64,000 nucleotides of DNA, taken from Selenomonas sp. TAMA-11512. GTDB taxonomy: Bacteria > Bacillota > Negativicutes > Selenomonadales > Selenomonadaceae. A model generated the notes under the pieces. That model saw only the letters and a program-made list of their open reading frames with translations, was not told the DNA's origin and ran no database searches. A program made the position numbers and the translations under genes. Location of the stretch: positions 1,302,001 through 1,366,000 of the forward strand of contig NZ_AP029018.1 of the NCBI RefSeq assembly GCF_037076525.1, given 5' to 3'. Shown one piece after another: positions 18,812 to 31,234 of the stretch (the stretch's first letter is position 1; each line of letters starts with the position of its first letter).

Positions 18812-18976
18812 GGAAACGCTGATAAAATGAAGTCTGTCAGATTAGTACAGATTTTTTCGTCCGAACAAGGTGACAAACCGGACGCAGAGTGGTGCTCTGT
18901 GGAGGATTTGCCGCCGAAGTGCGGGCAAAAAAGATGTGCCAAGATGATCGGGCTGAATTTATCAGTGCTTCCTTAA
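18808..18976. mobile_element. MITE-like repeat, copy 2
   Basis: A 169 bp element related to the one at 7596-7763. The ends TTAAGGAAACGCTGATAAAA and TTAAGGAAGCACTGATAAAT (read from the right) match at 17 of 20 positions. Its interior is nested symmetry: TTTTTTCGTCCG (18852-18863) against GCGGGCAAAAAA (18921-18932), CAAACC (18874) against GATTTG (18905), and CAGAG (18885) against CTCTG (18895). The whole element could fold as one long interrupted hairpin. It supplies the stop codon of ppaC and lies just before pcrA. No gene product is encoded. Confidence 0.83.
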
Positions 18977-19083
18977 GTGTATGTTATTGGAGGACTGTTG
19001 TGTGCTCGGAGGTTTCTATGGTACATAATAGCCCTCTCTTTATTGTAAGCAATCTGCACAAAGATTTGATGAGGTGCGAGGTA

Positions 19084-23519
<4,436 letters not shown>

Positions 23520-23531
23520 GAGTGTTGGACG

Positions 23532-24398
23532 ATGCGTTCGGAAGTATACTATGCACTTCTTGTCTTTGTCGGCGGATGCAGCTATGGCGTGACTTCGACG
23601 ATTGTCAAGACAGCCTACCGGTACGGTTATACAGTAAACGAGGTAGTCGGCGGACAAGTTGTCCTCGGGGTACTTGTTTTGTGGATGCTGACATTTTTAT
23701 TTTGCTGGAAAAGACTTCCTCTTTTAACCATAGGTAAGCTGCTTATCGCAGGAGTGCCTATTGGATTGACTACGATCTTTTACTATTCCTCACTGGAGCG
23801 AGTGGCGGCGTCTCTGGGACTTGTTTTACTCTTTCAGTTCGTTTGGATCGGTGTTCTTTTGGAGCGAATTGTGCAGGGAAAAACGATTTCAAGGCAGAAA
23901 GCAGCGGCTATTTTGTTTTTGCTTACAGGCTCTGCCTTAGCTTCCGGATTGACACCGGATATGCTTGTCAGTAACTGGCTCGGATATGCGCTGGGGCTTG
24001 CGTCAGCCGTGACCTATGCGACGGTTCTACTGGTCAGCGGCACGGTTGCCACGGATGTTCCCTCCGTTTTAAAGACTGCTTGGATGTCCATAGGGGCATG
24101 TATCGTCATTCTTCTTTTTTTACCGCCCACGTTTTTACTGGATCCAACGACGGCTTGGAACTTCCTGCCCTTTATGGTATTTTTGGCTTGCTTTGGACTA
24201 GTATTGCCACCATTTCTTTTCTCTATCGGCGTTCCAAAGATAGGGGCAGGGCTTAGCAGTATTTTAACATCTTCAGAACTTCCTGTCGGCATCATGCTCT
24301 CCTATCTTATCTTGGAAGAGCAATTTTTACGAATACAATGGATAGGGGTACTGTGTATTCTCACAGGTATTGTCATAGGCAATCTTCGACGAGATTGA
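23532..24398 (+). CDS. EamA/DMT family transporter
   Basis: A 288-residue inner-membrane protein with about ten membrane helices arranged as two five-helix EamA repeats; the second repeat starts near residue 145 (WLGYALGLASAVTYATVLL). Such proteins export or take up small metabolites such as amino acids or purines; the substrate cannot be told. It starts 12 bases after ligA and is probably read with it, though the function seems unrelated. No hairpin terminator is obvious after it. Confidence 0.85.
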   Translation: MRSEVYYALLVFVGGCSYGVTSTIVKTAYRYGYTVNEVVGGQVVLGVLVLWMLTFLFCWKRLPLLTIGKLLIAGVPIGLTTIFYYSSLERVAASLGLVLLFQFVWIGVLLERIVQGKTISRQKAAAILFLLTGSALASGLTPDMLVSNWLGYALGLASAVTYATVLLVSGTVATDVPSVLKTAWMSIGACIVILLFLPPTFLLDPTTAWNFLPFMVFLACFGLVLPPFLFSIGVPKIGAGLSSILTSSELPVGIMLSYLILEEQFLRIQWIGVLCILTGIVIGNLRRD

Positions 24399-24460
24399 CA
24401 AAAGGAGAGTTTCGCATTTTATCCTATGTTTGCCATGTTTGTCATACTATATAGGAAGTA

Positions 24461-24489
24461 TAGGCAAAAAGGTTTAAGTATGCTATAAT
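24461..24489 (+). promoter_or_regulatory. Promoter for the mltG operon
   Basis: A TGCTATAAT extended -10 box (hexamer 24484-24489) with a weak -35 TAGGCA at 24461-24466, 17-base spacer. Transcription would start near 24496. Confidence 0.6.
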
Positions 24490-24527
24490 ATACTGTCTGT
24501 ATATGTATGGGATGGGGAGAGATATCT

Positions 24528-25661
24528 TTGAAGCTACTGAAGGATTTCGAGCCTTTTAGCTCCATTTGGAAGCAGCTGAAAAACACGTTGAAGGGCAATG
24601 CTCTTCAGGATGGAATCAATGATTTTTTTGCGAATCCATCGTTAGAAACACTTCATTTAAGAGATAAATGGCAGTGGTGGGTGGGAATCTTATTGCTGCT
24701 TCTGCTGCTGTGTTCCCTGCCTTTTGTCGTTTTGTCTATGGCCGGAACAACCACTCGCGTAAACGCAGGAACTCCTATTTACTTTGAGGTCCATCCGGGG
24801 ATGACTGCCAATGAAATTGCAGCTTCACTGGAGGATAAAGGGATTATTGAGAGTCGATTTAAATTTTGGTGGGTGGTAAAGCTCAATGACGCGAGTGAAC
24901 AGTTTAAGGTGGGAACCTATGCGTTTTCTGCCGGAATGGAACCTAAAGAAGTTATTCGCGAACTGATGCAGGGAGAAACGGTGACCATTCAATTTGTTAT
25001 CCCTGAGGGATTTACGGTAGATGATATTGCCAAAAGATTGGATGCACAAGGGATTGTAAAGCAGGAAGATTTCCTCAGAGAAGCGAAATCATATCGTCCC
25101 TTTGACTATGTTGACCCGCCGAGTAATGTGCGTTATGATGCGGAGGGTTTTCTCTTTCCTGATACCTATATCATCGGTGGCGATACGGGAGTCAAGGAAA
25201 TTTTGGACATTATGTCAAAGGATTTTGACCAGCGCCTGACCTTGGAGATGCGCCATCGTGCAAAAGAAAAGAATCTATCGATTTATGAGCTCATCACACT
25301 TGCTTCTCTTGTTGAAAAGGAAGCACGTTATGATGAGGATCGTCCGATTATTGCACAGGTTTTCTTAAAACGCTTAGAAATCGGCATGCCGCTGCAGTCT
25401 GATGCGACTCTCCAATATCTGATGGATGCTCCGAAAGAAGATGTCTTGATTTCGGATACAAAGATCGACTCTCCATATAATACTTACCAAAATGCGGGAC
25501 TTCCGCCGGGACCTGTTGCAAATCCGGGACTGGACTCTATTGAAGCTGTTTTGGAGCCTTCGGATACGGAGTATTTGTACTTCGTCGCAGATCGCGATGG
25601 TCATAATTATTATTCCTACACATATAGCGAGCATCTGGCGACAGTCGATCAGGTGCGCTAA
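24528..25661 (+). CDS. mltG: Endolytic murein transglycosylase MltG
   Basis: A membrane-anchored YceG-type enzyme that cuts nascent glycan strands and sets their length. A cytoplasmic N-terminus of about 50 residues precedes one membrane helix (WWVGILLLLLLLCSLPFVVLS). A LysM-like region (about 85-160) is followed by the catalytic domain with LASLVEKEARYDEDRPIIAQVFLNR-type sequence, whose first Glu is catalytic, then SDATLQYL and SPYNTYQNAGLPPGPVANPG. The TTG at 24528 has GGGGAG eight bases upstream; an ATG at 24507 adds seven residues but has no ribosome site and is close to the promoter. Length 377 residues. It leads an operon with a U32 gene, as in B. subtilis yrrL-yrrN-yrrO. Confidence 0.92.
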   Translation: MKLLKDFEPFSSIWKQLKNTLKGNALQDGINDFFANPSLETLHLRDKWQWWVGILLLLLLLCSLPFVVLSMAGTTTRVNAGTPIYFEVHPGMTANEIAASLEDKGIIESRFKFWWVVKLNDASEQFKVGTYAFSAGMEPKEVIRELMQGETVTIQFVIPEGFTVDDIAKRLDAQGIVKQEDFLREAKSYRPFDYVDPPSNVRYDAEGFLFPDTYIIGGDTGVKEILDIMSKDFDQRLTLEMRHRAKEKNLSIYELITLASLVEKEARYDEDRPIIAQVFLKRLEIGMPLQSDATLQYLMDAPKEDVLISDTKIDSPYNTYQNAGLPPGPVANPGLDSIEAVLEPSDTEYLYFVADRDGHNYYSYTYSEHLATVDQVR

Positions 25662-25677
25662 GAAAAGCGAGCGAAAA

Positions 25678-26913
25678 ATGGCAAAAAAGCCGGAATTGCT
25701 TGCACCGGCAGGCAACCTTGAAAAACTGAAGACAGCGATATATTATGGTGCCGATGCCGTATACCTCGGCGGAAAGACTTTTGGTCTGCGTGCCTTTAGC
25801 GGTAATTTTACACACGCGGCGATGGAGGAAGGTGTGCGTTTCGCGCACGAACGCGGAAAGAAGGTTTATGTAACACTGAACATTTTTCCGCATGAGCAAG
25901 ATGTAAAAACATTTCCCGCCTACTTGGATTTTTTGCGCAGCATTGGTGTGGATGCCGTACTTGTATCCGATCTCGGTCTATTCATGCAGATCAGGAAAGA
26001 TGCATCGGATATGGAAGTGCACGTCAGTACACAGGCCAACAATGTCAACAGTCTTACCGTAAATGCTTGGCAGGAGCTGGGGGCAAGCCGCATTGTGCTT
26101 GCCAGAGAGCTGTCGAGGGCAGAGATACAGAGTATTCGTGCGGCTACAAGTGCAGAGCTCGAAATGTTTGTACACGGTGCCATGTGCATCTCCTATTCAG
26201 GACGATGTCTTTTGAGCAGCTACTTCACCGGCCGCGATGCCAATCGCGGGGCTTGTGCGCAAGTCTGCCGCTGGAAGTTTTCTCTTGTAGAAGAAAATCG
26301 TCCCAATGAATATTTTCCCGTTGCAGAGGATGAACGCGGAACATATATCATGAATTCCAAGGATCTGTGTCTCTTGCCATATGTTGGAGAGCTCTCTCAA
26401 ATGGGGATAGACAGCTTAAAGATCGAGGGTCGCATGAAGAGTGTACACTATGTGGCAACCGCGGTTAAGGTCTATCGTGAAGCGATCGATGCATGCGCGC
26501 AAAATGGAGGTTCTTTTATTGTCCGTCCGGCTTGGATAGAAGAACTTCAAAAGGCATCACATCGCATTTACACAACAGGTTTTTATGAAAAGAAACCCGA
26601 TGGGAACGATCAAATTTACGGTACGTCATCCTACGAACAGACAACCGATTTTGTAGGTGTCGTATTGGGATACGACGAAGCAGCCGGTTATGTCCATGTC
26701 GAACAGCGCAATCTCATGGAGCTTGGAGATGAGCTGGAAGTTCTCCAGCCGCATGGAGATGTATATCGTGTGGTGATTTGGAATATGACAGATATGGATG
26801 GAGCGGCTATAGAGCGGGCTCCTCACGCACAGCAGCATATTCGTATTTGCTTTGGTCGTCCGATAGAAAAGTATGCGCTGTTAAGGCGTTATCGAAAGGA
26901 GTCTTACCAATGA
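25678..26913 (+). CDS. U32 family protein, probable tRNA uridine-34 hydroxylation protein (TrhP-like)
   Basis: A 411-residue peptidase U32 family protein. It begins PELLAPAGNLEKLKTAIYYGADAVYLGG, a TIM-barrel like start, and holds the family signature FVHGAMCISYSGRC with RGACAQVCRWKF, whose cysteines are thought to bind an iron-sulfur cluster. Relatives next to mltG in B. subtilis (YrrN/YrrO, TrhP) are needed for 5-hydroxyuridine at position 34 of tRNA; I transfer that role by context. The start is the ATG at 25678, 16 bases after mltG, since residues coded upstream overlap mltG and lack family similarity. Its TGA overlaps the ATG of the acylphosphatase gene. Confidence 0.85.
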   Translation: MAKKPELLAPAGNLEKLKTAIYYGADAVYLGGKTFGLRAFSGNFTHAAMEEGVRFAHERGKKVYVTLNIFPHEQDVKTFPAYLDFLRSIGVDAVLVSDLGLFMQIRKDASDMEVHVSTQANNVNSLTVNAWQELGASRIVLARELSRAEIQSIRAATSAELEMFVHGAMCISYSGRCLLSSYFTGRDANRGACAQVCRWKFSLVEENRPNEYFPVAEDERGTYIMNSKDLCLLPYVGELSQMGIDSLKIEGRMKSVHYVATAVKVYREAIDACAQNGGSFIVRPAWIEELQKASHRIYTTGFYEKKPDGNDQIYGTSSYEQTTDFVGVVLGYDEAAGYVHVEQRNLMELGDELEVLQPHGDVYRVVIWNMTDMDGAAIERAPHAQQHIRICFGRPIEKYALLRRYRKESYQ

Positions 26914-27197
26914 CTGAGCATGAAGTAGTGCGTCGTTTTGCAAGAGCGGAAGGCCGCGTGCAGGGAGTCGGATTTCGTTTTTTTGTACAGCAGACAGCTA
27001 TGGAACTGGAATTAACGGGCTGGGTTCGTAATGAAAGTGACGGTTCTGTAACCATGGAAGTACAGGGGGATATGTCTGTGATCGATACGATGATGCAGAA
27101 ACTCAAAGCCGGAAACGGTTTTTGCAAGGTATCAAATCTCATCTTGGAAGGACGCGATGTTCGAGCAGATGAACACAGCTTTGACATACGTTACTGA
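26910..27197 (+). CDS. acyP: Acylphosphatase
   Basis: A 95-residue enzyme hydrolysing acyl phosphates. The signature AEGRVQGVGFRFFVQQ carries the catalytic Arg, and GWVRNESDGSVTMEVQG the catalytic Asn. The ATG overlaps the TGA of the U32 gene (ATGA) and has AAAGGAG upstream, indicating translational coupling. The natural substrate in bacteria is poorly known. aroQ follows after 15 bases. Confidence 0.93.
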   Translation: MTEHEVVRRFARAEGRVQGVGFRFFVQQTAMELELTGWVRNESDGSVTMEVQGDMSVIDTMMQKLKAGNGFCKVSNLILEGRDVRADEHSFDIRY

Positions 27198-27212
27198 GGA
27201 AAGGAAGATATA

Positions 27213-27662
27213 ATGGCTAAGATATTGGTGCTGCACGGTCCGAACCTCAACCTGTTAGGAAAGAGAGAGCCTGAAGTTTATGGATATTTGACGTTGGCTG
27301 ATATTAATCAGAAGCTGCAAGAGCGCGCTCGTCAAGTTGGTTTAGAGCTTGACGCAAAACAGTCGAATGAGGAAGGCACACTCGTTACTTCGATTCAGCA
27401 GGCGGAAGAGGCTTATTCTTTTATCATTCTAAATGCTGCAGCTTATACGCATTACAGCATTGCAATACGTGATGCTATTGCTGCGGTCTCGGTGCCTGTA
27501 ATCGAAGTACATTTATCCAATGTGCATGCTCGTGAGGAGTTTCGTCATCAGTCGGTGATTTCTCCTGTGGTAATGGGGCAGGTTGCCGGCTTTGGTCTGG
27601 ATAGCTATATGGGCGCTCTTGAAATTGCCATTCGAAAGCTGCAGGCGGAGAATAAAATATGA
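27213..27662 (+). CDS. aroQ: 3-dehydroquinate dehydratase, type II
   Basis: A 149-residue dodecameric enzyme of the shikimate pathway. HGPNLNLLGKREPEVYG contains the catalytic Arg18 and Tyr23 on the flexible lid, LNAAAYTHYSIAIRDAI the substrate-binding Asn, and VHLSNVHAREEFRH the catalytic His region. Length is exactly typical. Its ATGA stop-start overlap with the Xaa-Pro peptidase gene, seen in many Firmicutes as aroQ-pepP-efp, supports co-translation. Confidence 0.97.
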   Translation: MAKILVLHGPNLNLLGKREPEVYGYLTLADINQKLQERARQVGLELDAKQSNEEGTLVTSIQQAEEAYSFIILNAAAYTHYSIAIRDAIAAVSVPVIEVHLSNVHAREEFRHQSVISPVVMGQVAGFGLDSYMGALEIAIRKLQAENKI

Positions 27663-28729
27663 GCGTACAGGATCGCATCCAGCGGCTGCAGGATCAGCTT
27701 CGAGAAGAAGGAGCAAAGGCAGCGCTCTTAAACAAGGTGGAAAACATCCGATATTTCAGCGGCTTTACAGGAGATGATTCGCTTCTCCTAGTCACTCTTG
27801 ATAAGTGTTTTCTTTTGACGGATTCTCGCTACACAGAACAGGCGGCGGCAGAGACATCGGCCGAAATTGTTGAGCAAAAAAACGGACTTTACCCAAAAGC
27901 CATTGATTTAGTCACGCAGCTTGGCATAAAGAGATTGTCGTTTGAAGCCGCTGCAATGCTCTATCAGAATTATAAAAAACTCGCTGCTTCCTTATCTGCA
28001 GTAGAGCTTGTGGAGTCAAACTTCGATGCTTTACGGCAGATCAAGGAAGCAGAAGAGATTCAGTGTATCCGGGAAGCTGTCCGTATCAGCGATCTTGCCT
28101 TTGAAAAGATTCTCTCTTATATACGTCCGGGACTATCAGAGACTGATGTAGCAACATACTTGGAGCAGGTAATGCGTGCGAACGGCTCGGATCGCCCTGC
28201 GTTTATGACAATTGTCGCCTCCGGGGTGCGCGGCAGTTTGCCGCATGGTATTGCAACAGAAAAGTTGCTTGTTTCAGGTGAATTTGTTACAATGGATTTC
28301 GGTGCGGTCTATCACGGCTATCATTCGGATATAACGCGCACTATTGTTCTTGGTACGGCAACACCATGGCAGCGAAATGTGTACACAGCTGTCTATGAGG
28401 CGCAAAGACTGGGGAAAGAGGCTGTCAAACCCGGTGTATCCGGCATATTTCCCGATAAGGCGGCAAGAGACCACCTCACCGGATGCGGCTATGGAGAGTA
28501 TTTTGGACATGGCTTAGGGCATAGTTTGGGGCTTGAGATACATGAAGAGCCTCGACTTTCTCCTTCATCGAAGTGTGCGAGTCTTGTACCGAACATGCTC
28601 ATTACTGTGGAACCAGGAGTATACATCCCCGGAAAAGGAGGTCTTCGTATTGAAGATACGGTCCTTGTAACGGAAACCGGACATGAATCATTGACACAGG
28701 CAGACAGGCAGCTCATTGAGCTTGTTTGA
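27659..28729 (+). CDS. Xaa-Pro aminopeptidase (M24B family)
   Basis: A 356-residue pita-bread-fold dimetal peptidase that removes N-terminal residues preceding proline. The creatinase-like N-domain (about 1-125) precedes the catalytic domain, whose metal ligands sit in MDFGAVYHGYHSDITRT (two Asp), GHGLGHSLGLEIHEEP (His), ITVEPGVYIPG (Glu) and GGLRIEDTVLV (Glu). It overlaps aroQ by four bases and is 37 bases before efp; proline-peptide turnover and polyproline translation by EF-P are thus encoded side by side. PepQ-type dipeptidases are the main alternative. Confidence 0.9.
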   Translation: MSVQDRIQRLQDQLREEGAKAALLNKVENIRYFSGFTGDDSLLLVTLDKCFLLTDSRYTEQAAAETSAEIVEQKNGLYPKAIDLVTQLGIKRLSFEAAAMLYQNYKKLAASLSAVELVESNFDALRQIKEAEEIQCIREAVRISDLAFEKILSYIRPGLSETDVATYLEQVMRANGSDRPAFMTIVASGVRGSLPHGIATEKLLVSGEFVTMDFGAVYHGYHSDITRTIVLGTATPWQRNVYTAVYEAQRLGKEAVKPGVSGIFPDKAARDHLTGCGYGEYFGHGLGHSLGLEIHEEPRLSPSSKCASLVPNMLITVEPGVYIPGKGGLRIEDTVLVTETGHESLTQADRQLIELV

Positions 28730-28766
28730 AGATATTTTATCAAAATAAATTTTGGAGGTTTTAAGC

Positions 28767-29324
28767 ATGATTTCAAGTACAGATTTTCGTACGGGGCTGA
28801 CGATTGAGATCGACGGCGGTGTATGGCAGGTTGTTGATTTTCAGCACGTTAAACCGGGAAAAGGGGCTGCTTTTGTCCGTACAAAGATCAAAAATGTTGA
28901 GACGGGAGCTGTCATTGAACGCACTTTCAACCCAAATGAAAAGATGCCTGCGGCACGTCTCGATACACGTACCATGCAGTATCTCTATGAATCGGATGGT
29001 GTCTATACCTTTATGGACACGGAAAACTACGAGCAGTCGGAACTCTCCAAAGATCAGCTGGGGGATGCCCTAAACTATCTGCAGGAGAACATGGAGGTCA
29101 ATATCCAAACCTTCAAGGGACGTATTATCGGTATTGCGTTACCGAATTCTGTCAACCTCAAAGTAACGGAGTGTGAGCCAAGCGTAAAGGGAAATACGGC
29201 GACGGGGGCTACGAAGATGGCAACTGTGGAGACCGGATACATTGTCCGGGTGCCACTGTTTATCAATGAGGGAGATGTTCTTCGCATCGATACGCGTACA
29301 GGCAACTATATTGAGCGTGCATAA
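28767..29324 (+). CDS. efp: Translation elongation factor P
   Basis: A 185-residue three-domain beta-barrel protein that rescues ribosomes stalled at polyproline. Domain I has the loop [13 protein letters not shown] whose tip Lys is the modification site in many bacteria; the C-terminal OB fold shows the family end [17 protein letters not shown]. The ATG at 28767 follows a GGAGG site; five codons further up is another ATG without one. No EpmA/B or deoxyhypusine-type modifying gene is nearby. A strong terminator follows. Confidence 0.97.
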   Translation: MISSTDFRTGLTIEIDGGVWQVVDFQHVKPGKGAAFVRTKIKNVETGAVIERTFNPNEKMPAARLDTRTMQYLYESDGVYTFMDTENYEQSELSKDQLGDALNYLQENMEVNIQTFKGRIIGIALPNSVNLKVTECEPSVKGNTATGATKMATVETGYIVRVPLFINEGDVLRIDTRTGNYIERA

Positions 29325-29330
29325 CTTTAC

Positions 29331-29364
29331 GGATACCGCTACATATTTTGTAGCGGTATCTTTT
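29331..29364 (+). terminator. Terminator after efp
   Basis: GATACCGCTAC (29332-29342) pairs perfectly with GTAGCGGTATC (29350-29360) and is followed by TTTT. Confidence 0.9.
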
Positions 29365-29387
29365 CTATAGCAGGGATTTTCTATATA

Positions 29388-29416
29388 TGGATAGAAGTGT
29401 ATACTATTAATATAAT
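29388..29416 (+). promoter_or_regulatory. Promoter for the asp23-amaP operon
   Basis: TGGATA at 29388-29393, 17 bases, then a perfect TATAAT at 29411-29416. The leader contains a short GGATAG/CTATCC hairpin (about 29435-29455) before the ribosome site. I see no sigma-B type promoter. Confidence 0.5.
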
Positions 29417-29474
29417 GTTCGTAGAAGCGGGGATAGACATTACCGCTATCCACATGAAAAGGGAGGTTTTTATC

Positions 29475-29870
29475 ATGGCTGAAGAAAGAGCAGAACAGAA
29501 AAACACCATCGGTTCGATTCGTATTGCCGATGAGGTGGTTGGCATCATTGCAGGACTTGCCGCAACAGAAATTGAAGGCATTGCCGGTATGAGCGGAGGC
29601 ATTGCCGGTGGAATCGCAGAGATGCTTGGGCGCAAAAACTTTGCCAAGGGTGTAAAAGTCGAGGTCGGCGAGAAGGAAGCTGCTGTTGATTTGTATATTA
29701 TTGTCAAGTACGGCACCCGTATCCCGGATGTTGCAATCACAGCACAGGAAAATGTTAAAACGGCAATAGAAAACATGACCGGACTCTCTGTGGTTGAAGT
29801 CAATGTCCACGTACAGGGAGTTGGCTTTGAAGATGAAGCGCCGGAAGAGGAAGTACACCGTGTTCACTGA
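29475..29870 (+). CDS. Asp23/Gls24 family envelope stress response protein
   Basis: A 131-residue Asp23-family protein. IGSIRIADEVVGIIAGLAATEIEGIAGM opens the domain, then a glycine-rich stretch, VDLYIIVKYGTRIPDVA and a final amphipathic strand VEVNVHVQGVGF. In S. aureus the homologue coats the membrane through AmaP and is induced by envelope stress. The next two genes encode AmaP and a DUF2273 membrane protein, the same trio. The ATG at 29475 is preceded by GGGAGG. The longer in-frame start at 29397 overlaps the promoter and is rejected. Confidence 0.92.
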   Translation: MAEERAEQKNTIGSIRIADEVVGIIAGLAATEIEGIAGMSGGIAGGIAEMLGRKNFAKGVKVEVGEKEAAVDLYIIVKYGTRIPDVAITAQENVKTAIENMTGLSVVEVNVHVQGVGFEDEAPEEEVHRVH

Positions 29871-29894
29871 TGAAATAGGAGGCCAGAAAGCTTT

Positions 29895-30482
29895 ATGAGC
29901 TTTTTTAATCGACTGATACTTTTTTTCTACGCCTTAGCCGTGGCTGTTTTATCTTTAGGTGTTGTCGTATTGGCTCTGGGGATTGTTCCTTCGCATATCC
30001 TGCAGAATGAATATCAGTATGTGATGTCTATGCAAAAGGAACTGATTGCGGGAGCGGTGCTTGTGTTTCTTTTGAGTGTGCATCTTTTAGCGTGCAGCTC
30101 ATCCGGTAGGGAAAAGGTGCATGAAAGTGCGCAGGGCGAGCTTTTGATTATAGCGGGAACAACAGGCGAAGTCGGCGTATCCCTGCAGGCACTGCATCGT
30201 CTAATCGAGCGCGTGGCAACAGCGACGGCCGGTGTAAGGGATACGAAGGTCAAAGTTATACAGCGTAAGACCGTAAAGGATGGTAAAGAGACGACTACCT
30301 TGCATGTGCTGCTTCGCTTAGTGCTTGGACGAGAGGCGGAGGCAGCCGGCGTTTCGGATATACTGCGCAGAGAGATTTGTGAGGAGCTATCACATACGGT
30401 GGGGATAGATCATCCTGAAATTACGATTGTAGTGGAGGATATCTCCAATGCGCCGATGACAAAGAAGAAGCGTGTAGTTTGA
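29895..30482 (+). CDS. amaP: Alkaline shock response membrane anchor protein AmaP
   Basis: A 195-residue membrane protein with two N-terminal helices (about 8-32 and 48-68) and a cytoplasmic C-terminal region (about 85-190) that itself resembles an Asp23 domain, ending in basic residues KKKRVV. In S. aureus AmaP tethers Asp23 to the membrane. Its place between the Asp23-like gene and the DUF2273 gene matches that system. Family call rests on topology and context more than on a diagnostic motif. Confidence 0.85.
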   Translation: MSFFNRLILFFYALAVAVLSLGVVVLALGIVPSHILQNEYQYVMSMQKELIAGAVLVFLLSVHLLACSSSGREKVHESAQGELLIIAGTTGEVGVSLQALHRLIERVATATAGVRDTKVKVIQRKTVKDGKETTTLHVLLRLVLGREAEAAGVSDILRREICEELSHTVGIDHPEITIVVEDISNAPMTKKKRVV

Positions 30483-30497
30483 TAGAGGCGGTAAACT

Positions 30498-30749
30498 ATG
30501 AAGGAAGATATAAAGGACATAGTCAAAGAGCTAATGGGAGATCACAAAGGAAAGATCTTAGGCAGTTTTCTCGGTGTTCTGCTGGGGATTGTTGTAATCT
30601 TATTCGGCTTTTGGGCGACTCTGTTTGTCTTGCTTACGGGGCTTATTGGTCTCGCTATCGGCACCTATATGGATAAGGGACTGCCAATGAGGGATTTGCT
30701 GGCAGCTATAAAAGAAATTTTCCCTTATGGATTTAATCGCTACCGATAA
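30498..30749 (+). CDS. DUF2273 small membrane protein
   Basis: An 83-residue protein with a charged amphipathic N-terminus (MKEDIKDIVKELMGDHKG) and two close membrane helices (about 20-40 and 42-60, with GIVVILFGFWATLFVLLTGLIGLAIG). This is the DUF2273 pattern, regularly encoded with Asp23 and AmaP. Function unknown; it probably belongs to the membrane complex that anchors Asp23 proteins. Confidence 0.85.
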   Translation: MKEDIKDIVKELMGDHKGKILGSFLGVLLGIVVILFGFWATLFVLLTGLIGLAIGTYMDKGLPMRDLLAAIKEIFPYGFNRYR

Positions 30750-30778
30750 AAAGTCATACGAGAAAGGGTTTTTACTAT

Positions 30779-31213
30779 ATGAGTCGAAGACACGCACGCG
30801 AAGCTGCGCTGTTGACATTATTTCAGTTGGAACTGAATCCGCCGCAAGAGAGTGCAGATTTTGACGGCGAGGTACTGGCATTAGACGCGGCGGTGGAGGA
30901 GACGCATCTGCGAGGAAAAGACGATTACGATTTTGCTGCAAATCTGGTACATGGAACACGGGCTGTAATAGGCAAGATAGATGACCAACTCAAAGCACAT
31001 GCAAAGAGTTGGTCTTTGGAGCGCATGGCAGGTGTAGATCGAAATATTGTACGTATCGCACTTTATGAACTCCTGTATGCGGATGAACCTATGGATACAG
31101 CTGTGGCGATCAGCGAAGCCGTAGAACTGGCAAAAATATACGGTACAGATGAATCTGCACGCTATGTGAACGGTGTGTTGGGGGAGATTGTACGCTCGCT
31201 GGATAAAGCATGA
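30779..31213 (+). CDS. nusB: Transcription antitermination factor NusB
   Basis: A 144-residue all-helical protein that binds boxA RNA with NusE (S10) for rRNA antitermination. The N-terminus SRRHAREAALLTLFQLEL and the C-terminal VDRNIVRIALYELLY and SARYVNGVLGEIV motifs are diagnostic. Start ATG at 30779 follows GAAAGGG. It begins the nusB-xseA-xseB-ispA-dxs-tlyA stretch common in Firmicutes. Confidence 0.95.
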   Translation: MSRRHAREAALLTLFQLELNPPQESADFDGEVLALDAAVEETHLRGKDDYDFAANLVHGTRAVIGKIDDQLKAHAKSWSLERMAGVDRNIVRIALYELLYADEPMDTAVAISEAVELAKIYGTDESARYVNGVLGEIVRSLDKA

Positions 31214-31234
31214 TGAAAGAGGCGTGAAGTACGA

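Noticed and set aside
18889-19083. Coding extension of pcrA into the repeat
   Set aside because: The 65 extra residues derive from the MITE and a short leader, and family members start at the MDIFQGLNKEQ segment; only the ATG at 19018 remains as an alternative.
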